Assembly: GCA_937904375.1 (NCBI GenBank)
Contig: CALDIG010000215.1
Coordinates: forward strand, 1-18,187
Direction of reading: 5' to 3'
DNA: 18,187 nt
From: an uncultured Prevotellaceae bacterium
Lineage (GTDB): Bacteria > Bacteroidota > Bacteroidia > Bacteroidales > Muribaculaceae
Position 1 is the stretch's first letter. Every line of letters starts with the position of its first letter. Below, piece after piece: positions 1-8,654 of this stretch. The notes under the pieces are model-generated. The model made no database searches and had not been told where the DNA came from. It saw only the letters and a list, made by a program, of their open reading frames with translations. The position numbers and the translations under genes were made by a program.

Positions 1-25
1 AAGCCATCCGAATAACAATATCTTC

Positions 26-49
26 AAAAAATGCCACTTTTTAAAGTGG
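26..49 (-). terminator. Rho-independent terminator after the phosphatase gene
   Basis: Read on the minus strand, a hairpin with arms CCACTTT and AAAGTGG (positions 34-49) is followed by C-A and then a run of six T (the A-run at 26-31). It lies about 50 bases past the stop codon of the leftward phosphatase gene and is the best candidate for its transcription end. Confidence 0.6.
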
Positions 50-59
50 ACTCAACCTT

Positions 60-93
60 CAAGTTTATAAAGTTTTATGACTTTATAAACTTG
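60..93. repeat. Perfect 14-bp inverted repeat behind the phosphatase gene
   Basis: The arms CAAGTTTATAAAGT (60-73) and ACTTTATAAACTTG (80-93) pair perfectly around a 6-base loop. There is no T-run directly after it in either direction. It may be a stabilising 3' hairpin for the leftward mRNA, placed between the stop codon and the true terminator at 26-49. An outer GACTCAA/TTGAGTC pairing offers an alternative fold. Confidence 0.6.
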
Positions 94-99
94 AGTCAT

Positions 100-1587
100 T
101 TATTGTGTTACGTCAAAAGTTATGGCATTGCCCACGCAAGCATTGGGCATTTGAATGTGCAGCATAGCGCAGATGGTGGGTGCGAGGTCCACGATGCGGG
201 TGGGCTTGGTGGTCTCGCCGTGAGGCACATGCCACCCCATGAGCACCAGTGGGATGTGGCTATCGTAGGGGTTCCATGAGCCATGCGAGGTGCCTTTATA
301 GTCGCTCTTCACCTTGAATGGCAGGTAGCCGGCTTGTGTCATCACCACGATGTCGCCACTGCGGCCGCGGTGGTAGCCGTTGATGAGTCGCTCTTTGAGG
401 ACATCGGGGATGCTGGCTTCCTGGATTTTCTCATAATCGACGGCGAGTACCAAATCTTCCTCTTTGCTCAAGACATCGAGGGCGGCTTTCTTTACTAGTT
501 GCACATCGACACCCACGCTGTCGATTTTGCTGTGGTCGAGGTAGATGCGGTAGTCATAGATGGCTTGGATGGCATCGGGCACGCCGCACTCGCTGTAGAT
601 TTCCTCATTCATCTTAGTGCGTGCTGCTCTTGCGTCCCATCCGCCGGCGGGCTGATCGTGCTCCTTCATGAAGTTGGGGTTATGGGCGGCACCGTGGTCG
701 GCGCTGAGGAAGAGCAGGTAGTTGCCGCGCCCCACTTGCCTGTCGAGTTCCTTAAAGAAGTGCGCAAGCTCCTTGTCGAGCTGCATATACACCTCATAGT
801 TCTCCTGGCCGCGGGTGCTGTAGGTGTGCCCTATGGCGTCGGTCGAAGACACGCTCACGCATAGCATGTCGGTGTATTTTCCGCGTCCCAGCTTCTCGTT
901 CTCAAGGATTGCCTCCGCCATGCGGAAAGTGTAGGTCACCCCCTCATTGCTGGTGTTGAGGTCGTGCTTGGGCTCGGTGCTGTACTTATGGTTGAACTTC
1001 TCCACCCAGTTGGGTAGGCGGTCCATGTAGTAGGTGCTGGTGACAAAGTGCCCCACGTTGCTGTCCCACCAGTAGGCAGCATCGGCGCTGTGCCCGGCGG
1101 GGAGGATGGCGGCGCGCGGCTTGATGGCGACGCCATAGACTTTGCACTCGAAGTCGAAAGCCTGCTTCAGCTCGTCGCCAATGGTGGTGGCACGCAGGTT
1201 GCGCGGCGAGTTCATACCCACACTACTGTCGGTGCCCACGCCTTCCACGCTCTTGTCGTCGGTGCTCGACACGGGTTTGCCGTCAATCATGAAGCCGTTG
1301 CCGGCGATGCCGTGGAAGAACGGCACCGAGCCGGTATAGAGACTCGTGTGGCCAATGGCGGTGACGGTAGGCACATAGTTTATCATCGTGTTCTCACAGC
1401 TGTAGCCCTCGCTGAGCAGCCGCCTGATACCGTCAGGACCATAGTCCTCATAGTAGTAATAGAGGTAGTCCCATCTCATTTGATCGACTACAACGCCCAC
1501 CACCAGTTTGGGTCGGTCGATGCGTGACTGCGCCATAGCACCTAATACCATGAAGCACACGGCAATAATTATAAAAAGACGTTTCAT
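100..1587 (-). CDS. PafA-type alkaline phosphatase, exported
   Basis: A 495-residue secreted metallo-phosphatase of the type I phosphodiesterase/nucleotide pyrophosphatase superfamily, most like the PafA monoesterases of Bacteroidetes, which release phosphate from organic monoesters in the periplasm. Residues 1-20 form a signal peptide ending AMAQ. The active-site set is complete: D35 (metal), T76 in P-T-V-T-A-I-G-H (nucleophile), N97, K156-P-R158 (the K-x-R pair that favours monoesters in PafA), D250 and H254 in STDAIGH, D297-H298 in SADHG, and H435 in TSHGSW. The length is close to PafA (about 545) but shorter. The start follows a 111-base gap from the zinc-ribbon gene, which is transcribed in the same direction. 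Substrate is unproven; diesterase activity is less likely because of the K-x-R motif. Confidence 0.9.
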   Translation of the reverse strand: MKRLFIIIAVCFMVLGAMAQSRIDRPKLVVGVVVDQMRWDYLYYYYEDYGPDGIRRLLSEGYSCENTMINYVPTVTAIGHTSLYTGSVPFFHGIAGNGFMIDGKPVSSTDDKSVEGVGTDSSVGMNSPRNLRATTIGDELKQAFDFECKVYGVAIKPRAAILPAGHSADAAYWWDSNVGHFVTSTYYMDRLPNWVEKFNHKYSTEPKHDLNTSNEGVTYTFRMAEAILENEKLGRGKYTDMLCVSVSSTDAIGHTYSTRGQENYEVYMQLDKELAHFFKELDRQVGRGNYLLFLSADHGAAHNPNFMKEHDQPAGGWDARAARTKMNEEIYSECGVPDAIQAIYDYRIYLDHSKIDSVGVDVQLVKKAALDVLSKEEDLVLAVDYEKIQEASIPDVLKERLINGYHRGRSGDIVVMTQAGYLPFKVKSDYKGTSHGSWNPYDSHIPLVLMGWHVPHGETTKPTRIVDLAPTICAMLHIQMPNACVGNAITFDVTQ

Positions 1588-1698
1588 TTTTAAAGTTTAG
1601 AGTTTAGGGTTGAGAGCACCTTTGGCGCAAGGAAGGTGGAAAGAGGAAAGGTTGTTTCTTTGTTTGTTCCTCGTTCCACCATCTTCCAACAAACACAA

Positions 1699-2877
1699 TT
1701 AGAACACCCTTTGGCCTCCGTTACGCAGTCGCTCGTATTCGTAGTCTCTGTGAGAGTCATTTTGGGGTTGCTGTTGCTGCTTTTGTGTCTGTTGCTTTTG
1801 TGTCTGTTGCTGTTTGTTTTGTATTTGCTTTTGCGGTGTTGTGGTCTTCTTGGGTGTGGCGGGTTGCTGGGGCTTTGGTGCGGCTGGAGCTGGCTCGGGA
1901 GCCACTTCAGGAGCTGTGGGCTGAGGCTCAAACTCGTCTTCTTCGGGTTCGTTTGGGTCCTTGCTTGGCGTTGAGACCTCATTCTCATAATTATAATAAT
2001 CGTCATCATCATTAGAGACACTCACTTCATCGCTCTCCTCGTCACTGTCGCCATCTTCGTCGCTGTCGCTGTCGTCGGAATGCTTGTTTTTATCTTTGCT
2101 CTTGAACCATTTCTTGGCAAAATCGAGGTGACCCTGATCCCAAGCCCAATAACCACCACCGCCGAGTGCTGCCAGCAGAGCTATGATGATGACCCAAATC
2201 CAAGGGAATTTCTTTTTCTTCCTTTCCTCTTGATAGTCAGGGGCTATAGGGGTAGGCTCAGCAGTATTGGCATCGCTTGCCGGTGCGCCAATGCCAGGCA
2301 CTGTTCTCGCTTCGTCGCTGATGGCACCGGCTGCGTTAGCGGCTGCCACAGTTGCAGCATCGGGTCTTGGTGTAGGCGCAGGTTCTGGCACTGGAGCGGG
2401 TTCAGGCTTTGGCATTGGAGAGGGTTCAGACTTTGGCATTAGAGAGGGTTCAGGCTCAGCTAACGGTTCGGGTATTATCACCTTTGCCGGCTCGGGTTCC
2501 GGTTCGGGAATAAGCACCGTTGCTTCGCCAGGTTTAGGAAGAGGATCGGGTTCAGGTATAAATTCTGCAGCTTTGTCGGTAGCTGCCGGCATCTGTGGAG
2601 CTTGTGGCATATCCGGCATTTGTGACATTTGCGGTGCCTGTGGCATCGGTGGCATCTGTGGTGGTTGTGGAGCCTGAGGTGCTTGTGGCATTTCAGGCAT
2701 CTGTGGCATTTCAGGCATCTGTGGAGCCTGTGGCATTGGCGGCATGCTTGGTGGCGCAGCCGAGGCTTGCGGCATGGGCGGCATGCCTGGTGCTGCTACC
2801 GGTGTTCCGCAAAACACACATTGATTACTGCCGGGAGGCACTATGTTTCCGCAATTGGGGCATTTGATAGGTTCCAT
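1699..2877 (-). CDS. Zinc-ribbon membrane protein with Pro/Met/Gln repeats
   Basis: A 392-residue protein of unknown function. The N-terminus is a zinc ribbon (C6-x2-C9 and C20-x2-C23). Next come a Pro/Met/Gln-rich repeat region (about 31-98), a Pro/Glu-rich region (about 105-170), a basic KKKK stop followed by one membrane segment (about 224-246), a Ser/Asp/Glu-rich stretch (about 266-300), and a Lys/Gln/Thr-rich tail (about 335-375). Positive charges before the helix put the zinc ribbon in the cytoplasm and the acidic and Gln-rich part in the periplasm. Zinc-ribbon plus single-TM layouts occur in many uncharacterised bacterial proteins. The start is fixed by the zinc ribbon beginning at residue 6. 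It is upstream of, and co-directional with, the phosphatase gene. I do not recognise a specific family. Confidence 0.75.
   Translation of the reverse strand: MEPIKCPNCGNIVPPGSNQCVFCGTPVAAPGMPPMPQASAAPPSMPPMPQAPQMPEMPQMPEMPQAPQAPQPPQMPPMPQAPQMSQMPDMPQAPQMPAATDKAAEFIPEPDPLPKPGEATVLIPEPEPEPAKVIIPEPLAEPEPSLMPKSEPSPMPKPEPAPVPEPAPTPRPDAATVAAANAAGAISDEARTVPGIGAPASDANTAEPTPIAPDYQEERKKKKFPWIWVIIIALLAALGGGGYWAWDQGHLDFAKKWFKSKDKNKHSDDSDSDEDGDSDEESDEVSVSNDDDDYYNYENEVSTPSKDPNEPEEDEFEPQPTAPEVAPEPAPAAPKPQQPATPKKTTTPQKQIQNKQQQTQKQQTQKQQQQPQNDSHRDYEYERLRNGGQRVF
1781..1810. repeat. Tandem 15-bp repeat in the Gln-rich tail
   Basis: Two exact copies of TTTTGTGTCTGTTGC lie head to tail (1781-1795, 1796-1810) in the coding region of the zinc-ribbon protein and encode part of a Gln/Lys/Thr-rich tail. 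The 15-base unit keeps the frame, so copy-number change would lengthen or shorten the tail without disrupting it. Confidence 0.85.
2684..2719. repeat. Tandem 18-bp repeat in the Met/Pro/Gln-rich region
   Basis: Two exact copies of TGTGGCATTTCAGGCATC (2684-2701, 2702-2719) sit inside a longer degenerate repeat tract (about 2587-2800) that codes for M-P-Q, A-P-Q and M-P-E triplets on the minus strand. The period is a multiple of three, so slippage would change linker length in frame. Confidence 0.85.
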
Positions 2878-3092
2878 TTTCTTAAGTTTTAAATATTGAG
2901 TTTTAAGTATTGATTTTGCACTGCGGCGTGGTTCTTGGTCGTTTCTCGTTGCACGTTCCTCATGTCGCAGGAGTAATTTGCAAAATTGCGAAAAATATTT
3001 GAAATTCCAAAAAAAATGCGCATGAAATATTATTTTAATTATTTTTTTTCTTTTTATATGGGTTTTGGAGTAATTAGGTGAAAAATTTTATC

Positions 3093-3100
3093 TAAATTTG
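3093..3100 (+). promoter_or_regulatory. Candidate -7 element for the TPR/outer-membrane operon
   Basis: TAAATTTG matches the Bacteroidetes -7 consensus TAnnTTTG and lies 45 bases before the TPR start. The nearest TTG is about 25 bases upstream, more than the usual 19-21, so the -33 part is weak. The whole intergenic region 2878-3145 separates divergent genes, is very AT-rich, and shows no gene on either strand. Confidence 0.45.
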
Positions 3101-3145
3101 CAGATTATGAAAAACGATTTTAAAAATTGACAATAAAATATACTT

Positions 3146-6100
3146 ATGAAGTTTAAGACCGCTTTCTTAATATGCGCTGTCACGGCTCCGGCATCGATGC
3201 TGGCACAACCGAGTGTTGTGGAGTACAGTAGCGACGCCTTCATCAACCGTGCTACACTATTGCAGGAGATGCGCAACTATGTTGGTTCGAGCCACCAGCT
3301 GTGGTTTCACAACAGCAGCCTCACTCCCACTTGGAACAACGAAGTAGAGGCCGAGTACATGATGGCGTTGAACGAGATGGAGCTTGGCAATCCGTCGAGC
3401 CTGACGATGCTCGAGGAGTTTATCGAGAATCATCCCGCCGAGCCGCTGGCACTGGCCGCCCGTGCCAAAGTGGGTGACTACTATTTCTATCATGGCGACT
3501 TTGCGCAGGCACGCGAGTGCTATGAGCAGGTGCGCGAGAAAGCACTCGACGACGATTACGACGAGAGTGTACTCTACCGCAAGGCCTATTGCGACCTGAT
3601 GCTCCGCGACTACCAGGAGGCCAAAACGATTTACGACAAGCTCTCAAGCACCAAGCAGTATGGCACTGCGTCAACGTTCTTTAAGGGCTACATTGAATAT
3701 GCCTACGGCCAGTATGATAAGGCTATGGAGTATTTTGAGCAGGTTGACCGCACCGGCGACTTGGGCTATCAGGCTCAATACTACATGTGCCAAATCATGT
3801 ACAAGCAAGGCAACTACAACAACGCTGTGAAGCTTGGTGAGTCGCTCATCGAAGACGATGCCAACGACTACTTCAGTGCCGAGATGAACCGCGTGGTGGG
3901 CGAGAGCTACTACCGCCTAGGCAGCTATGCCAAGGCGGCCCCCTATCTTAGCCGCTTCCTGGAGCTCAGCGACGAGGAGAACGAGGAGCGTCGCCCTGCC
4001 GCCTACATGCTAGGCGTGATAGACTACGGCAACCGCGACTATAAGGGCGCTATCGAGACGATGGCCGAGGTCACAGGTGTTGACGACGCACTGGCGCAGA
4101 GCGCCTATCTCTACATTGGTCAAAGCCGTCTCAAGTGCAGCGACTACAACGGAGCCTCGATGGCCTTTGAGCGCGCCGCTAGTATGAATTGGGACAACAA
4201 TGTGCGCGAGACGGCGTTCTACAACTATGCTATCAGCCAGAGTCAGGGAGGCCGCACGCCATTCAACAACTCCATCGACATGTTTGAGCAGTTCCTCAAT
4301 GAATACCCCAATTCCAGCTACTACAGCAATGTGGAGAACTACCTCATCGACGCTTACACCACCACCGGCGACTACGACCGCGCCCTGCGCAGCATCGCCA
4401 ACATCAACAACCCTAGCGACAAGGTGCTCAAGGCCAAGCAGAGCGTGCTCTACCGCAAGGGCGTGCAGCAGCTGCGCAACAATAAGCCGAGCAATGCCTT
4501 AAACAGCCTCCAGGAGGCCGTTGACATGGGTAAGAAGGACAGCGAGATCTATAACAACAGTAAGCTGTGGCTTGCCGAGGCGCAATATCAGCTCGGCGAC
4601 TACAAGAGTGCCGCTGCCAATCAGCAGGACTTCATCAATGCGGCATCGACGAGCGACCCCAACTACGGTCTGGCACTCTATAACGCCGGCTCCTCGCTTT
4701 TCAACCAGCAGGAATACACCAAGGCGATAGGCTATTTTGAGAAAGCCATCGAGACCAACTCCCTGAGCCGCGACATGACCGCCGAGGCCTACAACCGCAT
4801 TGGCGATGCCTATTACTATGGCAAGAACTTCAATGCCGCTGTCGAGAACTACACCAAGGCCTCACGAGGCGATGTGGATGCCTCGTCGGAGTATGCCATC
4901 TTGCGCAAGGCAATCATCGCCGGCGACATGAGCCAGTATGACTCCAAGGTTCAGCAACTCGATGAGCTGATTGCCAACTATCCCAACTCAAGCAAGGTAC
5001 CCGAGGCAATGCTCGAGAAAGGCAACGCTCTCATTCTCAAGGGTGATGTGGCAAGTGCTGTCAACACCTACTCGAAGCTCATTGCCAAGTTCCCCAACCA
5101 GCCCGAGGCGCGTGAGGCGATGCTCAAGATGGCGATTGCCGAGAAGTCGCGCAAGAACGACGACAAGGCCATTGCCACTTACTGGAACGTGATAGAGACC
5201 TATCCCGCCAGCGAGGAGGCAAAGATTGCCGCCGAAGACCTCAAAGTGATCTATGCCGAGCGCGACGACCTCATGGCTTTCAGCTCTCGCCTAAACAGCA
5301 TCCCTGGAGGACCGAAAATCGATGTCAAGAAAATTGAGAAGGCTGCATTCGACGCTGCCGAGATATACTTTATCGACCACAATAGTATCTCCAAACTTGA
5401 GAACTACCTGAGAGACTACCCCGATGGAGCTTATACGAATGAAGCGAAATACTACATCGGCTATTACTATTACACCAAGAATGACTACAACAGTGCTATG
5501 GAAGCCCTCTCCGAAGCTCTCGACGGCAATGAGGACGCCGCCTTCGCGCAGCGCGCCATGGCCCTCAAGGCAGCATTGCTAATGCAGAACGACAACCCCG
5601 AGGAAGCTTACACCATCTATGAGATATGGGCCGAGAAAGCCACCAACACCGACAACCTCTCGCAGGCACTGCTCGGCATGGTACGCTCAGCGAGTCAGGC
5701 GCAGCAGTGGAGAGACGTGGTGAGCAGTGCCAATGAACTGCTGACCTACAACAACACCCTAAATGCCGAGCTCGAGCAGGAAGTGACGCTCTGCCGCGCT
5801 CTAGCCTATAGCAATCTGGGTAAGCAGAGCGAAGCGATGAACGACTTGCGTGAGCTGGCTGCCAACACCCAGAGCGAGGCTGGCGCACAGGCTGCTTACG
5901 AGTTGGCGAAGATGCAGTTTGACAACGGCGACATCGACGATGCCGAAGACACCCTCACCGCTCTCAACAACAGCGACACGCCTCACTACTACTGGCTTGC
6001 CAAGGGCTTCATCTTGCTGTGCGACATTTTTGAGTATCAAGGCAAGACACAAGATGCTATTGACTATCTCAAGACTCTAAAGACCAACTATCCCGGCACC

Positions 6101-6163
6101 GAGAACGAGATATTCAACGAGATTGACGCTCGCCTCAAGAAGTTGCAGAAGAGTAAGAAATAA
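3146..6163 (+). CDS. Exported tetratricopeptide-repeat protein (1005 aa)
   Basis: A large periplasmic TPR scaffold. Residues 1-21 (MKFKTAFLICAV...SMLAQ) are a signal peptide. Nearly all the rest consists of degenerate TPR helices, recognisable by recurring blocks such as G-D-Y-x-x-A, A-x-x-x-Y-x-x-G, Y-x-x-A-I-x-x-F/Y-E and Y-P-N-S at about 34-40-residue spacing (for example around residues 100-330, 390-560, 590-700 and 740-990). Some segments resemble the BamD/YbgF-like repeats that bind envelope partners. There are no catalytic motifs. The gene for an outer-membrane barrel follows after 47 bases with no terminator between, so they are probably co-transcribed and may work together in the envelope. 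The partner and the process are unknown. Confidence 0.85.
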   Translation: MKFKTAFLICAVTAPASMLAQPSVVEYSSDAFINRATLLQEMRNYVGSSHQLWFHNSSLTPTWNNEVEAEYMMALNEMELGNPSSLTMLEEFIENHPAEPLALAARAKVGDYYFYHGDFAQARECYEQVREKALDDDYDESVLYRKAYCDLMLRDYQEAKTIYDKLSSTKQYGTASTFFKGYIEYAYGQYDKAMEYFEQVDRTGDLGYQAQYYMCQIMYKQGNYNNAVKLGESLIEDDANDYFSAEMNRVVGESYYRLGSYAKAAPYLSRFLELSDEENEERRPAAYMLGVIDYGNRDYKGAIETMAEVTGVDDALAQSAYLYIGQSRLKCSDYNGASMAFERAASMNWDNNVRETAFYNYAISQSQGGRTPFNNSIDMFEQFLNEYPNSSYYSNVENYLIDAYTTTGDYDRALRSIANINNPSDKVLKAKQSVLYRKGVQQLRNNKPSNALNSLQEAVDMGKKDSEIYNNSKLWLAEAQYQLGDYKSAAANQQDFINAASTSDPNYGLALYNAGSSLFNQQEYTKAIGYFEKAIETNSLSRDMTAEAYNRIGDAYYYGKNFNAAVENYTKASRGDVDASSEYAILRKAIIAGDMSQYDSKVQQLDELIANYPNSSKVPEAMLEKGNALILKGDVASAVNTYSKLIAKFPNQPEAREAMLKMAIAEKSRKNDDKAIATYWNVIETYPASEEAKIAAEDLKVIYAERDDLMAFSSRLNSIPGGPKIDVKKIEKAAFDAAEIYFIDHNSISKLENYLRDYPDGAYTNEAKYYIGYYYYTKNDYNSAMEALSEALDGNEDAAFAQRAMALKAALLMQNDNPEEAYTIYEIWAEKATNTDNLSQALLGMVRSASQAQQWRDVVSSANELLTYNNTLNAELEQEVTLCRALAYSNLGKQSEAMNDLRELAANTQSEAGAQAAYELAKMQFDNGDIDDAEDTLTALNNSDTPHYYWLAKGFILLCDIFEYQGKTQDAIDYLKTLKTNYPGTENEIFNEIDARLKKLQKSKK

Positions 6164-6210
6164 TCGTCATTAACTTATAATTAAGATACTTAAAGATTTC
6201 TATAACAGAT

Positions 6211-8079
6211 ATGGATAAAAAGATGAAATATGCGTGCCTGGCAATGGCTATGATTTTGAGCAATGTGGCGATGGCTCAAAACAGCAACCAAAACAAGACC
6301 GACCTCAATAAGAACATAACACTAGAGAGGGAGTTTGACCCGGTGAAGAAAACCGTGGTCAAGAAGACAGTGCTTCCAAAAGAAGTCAAGAAAGTGGAGA
6401 AAGAGACCGTGGCACCGCAGTTCAGCGATTGGGCAGTGCCCACTCTCGTGCCAGTGGAGATTCCCACCATGGAGCCTTACGGCTACCGCACTCGCCACAA
6501 TTTTTCCAATCAGCGGGGTTATCTCTTCCTGGGCGGAGGCACAAGCCTCAACCTCGTGGCGGGGGCAGGATACCGAGCTATCGACAAGACCAACGAGAAA
6601 CTTAGCGTGTGGATGCTTCACAACAGCACCTGGGTGGGCAAGAACACAACTAAACTCATAGAGCAGCCGTCACAGCGACAGAAACAGCGCTTCAACGACA
6701 ACATTGTGGGTGCCAACTGGATGAAAGAACTTGATGCCGGCACTTTGGGAATTGACGGACAGCTGCACTTCGACAGCTACAACTTCTATGGCGGCTTCAG
6801 CGATTACCTAAAAGACCACAAGACCGCGTTCTTCGAGGCTCGCGCCGACGGTAAATGGCAGAGCGAGCTCAACATTAATGGCGACAAGCTCGAGTATGAG
6901 GCCAATGCCACCCTCGACTATGCCGGCTATGACAAGTCGCACCTCGAGGGTATCGACGGCAGCAAGGAGTTCTGGCTCAATGCCTCGGTGGAGAGTGGAT
7001 ATGAGATTGACAAGATAGGTGACGTGGGACTGCTCTTCGCTGCCGACATCATGAATCTGCGTCGTCACAATGAGTTCACCAACAAGGCTAACGACAAGAC
7101 TTATGCCATGCTCACCCTCTCACCTTATTATATGTATGAGAACGACATCTTCAAGGCAAAAGCAGGTCTTAACCTGAATATCTCGTTCAACGATGGCGCT
7201 GCACTCCGCCTCTCGCCTAATGTGGACCTCAACTTCAAGATCACTAAGGGCGTTAACCTCTTTGTGCTTGCCGAGGGCGGAAAGACAATAAATCACTTGG
7301 GCGATATGCACAACGATTACCGCTACAACGACCCACTGGCGCAGTATGGCAACACATATATCCCCTTTGACGGACGCATTGGCGTGAACGTGGGACCTTT
7401 TGTGGGCTTCAGCGCAAAGGTCTATGCCGGCTATGGCTTCGAGACTGGATGTCTCGACCCAGTGGTGCCTGCAGCCTATAGTGGCATCTACAAGGACCTT
7501 TATGCCGAGATGCCCCGTCCCGATGGCAACACCCCCTATTTCGACGCAAACCAGTATGCCGCCACCATCTACAAGATGACCAAGTGGCAGGGCTGGCACA
7601 TGGGCGTGGAACTTGCCTATAAATACCGCTCGCTTGCCGAGGCCAAGGTGAAGTTTGCCTACGCTCCTCAAGGCGATGAGGATTATGTTGACGGAATGCG
7701 CTACAAGGGTTATTCTCTTGGCAACGACGGGGCTTCCACCCTGTTTAATCTCAATGTCTCGGTGTGGCCCATCAAGCCGTTGATGTTAACTCTCGGCTTT
7801 GACTACCGCGGCAACCGCTCGGCGCTCTCTCGTGAGTGGGTATATCCCGTTATCGACGATGAGACCGGCGAGACCTTAGTTGAGGGTAACTACTATAAAT
7901 ATGGGTCTATCGACATGAAAGATGTCGCCAACCTCTATGTGAGCGCGCGCTACAACTTCAGCCACATCTTCTCGGTGTGGGCACAGGCCAACAACCTGCT
8001 GTGCAAGCAGTGGGACGTGCTACCGGGTCAAGGTGCACAAAAGATAGGCCTCATGGGAGGCATATCGCTGAACTTCTAA
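6211..8079 (+). CDS. Outer-membrane beta-barrel protein (TonB-receptor-like, no plug seen)
   Basis: A 622-residue exported protein with a signal peptide (about 1-23, ending NVAMAQ). A short charged periplasmic segment (about 25-75) contains the LNKNITLEREFDPV pattern I associate with a Bacteroidales outer-membrane family. After that come alternating polar/aromatic strands typical of a barrel up to a C-terminal Phe (GGISLNF), the usual signature for the Bam machinery. It is shorter than classical TonB-dependent receptors and I see no plug domain, so transport by TonB gating is not supported. It is in one transcription unit with the upstream TPR gene and ends at a strong terminator. Cargo or role is unknown. 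Confidence 0.75.
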   Translation: MDKKMKYACLAMAMILSNVAMAQNSNQNKTDLNKNITLEREFDPVKKTVVKKTVLPKEVKKVEKETVAPQFSDWAVPTLVPVEIPTMEPYGYRTRHNFSNQRGYLFLGGGTSLNLVAGAGYRAIDKTNEKLSVWMLHNSTWVGKNTTKLIEQPSQRQKQRFNDNIVGANWMKELDAGTLGIDGQLHFDSYNFYGGFSDYLKDHKTAFFEARADGKWQSELNINGDKLEYEANATLDYAGYDKSHLEGIDGSKEFWLNASVESGYEIDKIGDVGLLFAADIMNLRRHNEFTNKANDKTYAMLTLSPYYMYENDIFKAKAGLNLNISFNDGAALRLSPNVDLNFKITKGVNLFVLAEGGKTINHLGDMHNDYRYNDPLAQYGNTYIPFDGRIGVNVGPFVGFSAKVYAGYGFETGCLDPVVPAAYSGIYKDLYAEMPRPDGNTPYFDANQYAATIYKMTKWQGWHMGVELAYKYRSLAEAKVKFAYAPQGDEDYVDGMRYKGYSLGNDGASTLFNLNVSVWPIKPLMLTLGFDYRGNRSALSREWVYPVIDDETGETLVEGNYYKYGSIDMKDVANLYVSARYNFSHIFSVWAQANNLLCKQWDVLPGQGAQKIGLMGGISLNF

Positions 8080-8096
8080 GAGAACTATACATTGAT

Positions 8097-8134
8097 AATG
8101 GCTGTGAAAGGTATTATCACAGCCATTGTTTTTT
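8097..8134 (+). terminator. Strong rho-independent terminator
   Basis: A perfect 11-bp stem, AATGGCTGTGA (8097-8107) with TCACAGCCATT (8117-8127) and a 9-base loop, is followed by G and six T (8129-8134). It lies 17 bases after the outer-membrane protein stop and ends only 10 bases before the GNAT start codon. Confidence 0.9.
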
Positions 8135-8144
8135 AGTTTTTACC

Positions 8145-8651
8145 ATGAGGAATATAAGACATGCCACAGCCCATGACTTGGAGCGCATCATGCAGGTGCT
8201 GGCGGCTGCCAAGCGGGTGATGCGCAATGCGGGAAACGCCAACCAATGGATTAATGGTTATCCCGATGAGGCTGCTATCCTTGGCGACATGGAGCGTGGT
8301 GGGGCGATGGTGGTGGAAGATGACGGTGTGGTGGTGGCTTATTTTGCTTTCCTGCCGTCGCCTGAACCAACCTACGCTGTCATCTATAATGGCTCATGGC
8401 TTGATGACACTCTGCCCTATCATGTGGTGCACCGCATGGGGGCAGTGCCCGAGGCAAGGGGCATCTTCGCCAGTGCCATGGACTACTGCTTTGCCGCCGA
8501 TCCCAACATTCGCGTCGATACCCACCGCGACAACAAAATCATGCAGCACCTCTTTGAAAAACATGGCTTCACCTACTGCGGCATCATCTACCTCGCCAAC
8601 GGCGACGAGCGCCTCGCCTACCAGAAAAATACAATGCATAATCCGTTGTGA
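8145..8651 (+). CDS. GNAT-family N-acetyltransferase
   Basis: A 168-residue cytoplasmic GNAT fold protein expected to move acetyl from acetyl-CoA to an unknown amine. The N-terminal MRNIRHATAHDLERIMQ is the standard beta1-alpha1 opening. Residues 54-70 form the central strands (AMVVEDDGVVVAYFAF). VPEARGIFASAMDYC (101-115) is a degenerate acetyl-CoA loop and helix. DTHRDNKIMQHLFEKHGF (125-142) is the typical final motif. The frame is open upstream into the barrel gene, but the ATG at 8145 is chosen because it starts the domain exactly and follows the terminator. The start lies only 10 bases after the terminator T-run, so a promoter would have to lie inside the preceding gene or be read through. 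Substrate unknown. Confidence 0.85.
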   Translation: MRNIRHATAHDLERIMQVLAAAKRVMRNAGNANQWINGYPDEAAILGDMERGGAMVVEDDGVVVAYFAFLPSPEPTYAVIYNGSWLDDTLPYHVVHRMGAVPEARGIFASAMDYCFAADPNIRVDTHRDNKIMQHLFEKHGFTYCGIIYLANGDERLAYQKNTMHNPL

Positions 8652-8654
8652 ATT

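Noticed and set aside
1048..1527. Long open frame on the plus strand opposite the phosphatase gene
   Set aside because: It lies inside the complete phosphatase gene, has no recognisable domain, and its His/Val/Ala-rich composition is typical of an antisense shadow of a GC-rich gene.
1590..2021. Minus-strand open frame starting inside the zinc-ribbon gene, rich in Met, Ser, Lys and Asn
   Set aside because: It is a frame-shifted reading of the low-complexity acidic and Gln-rich coding region; no domain and no promoter support it.
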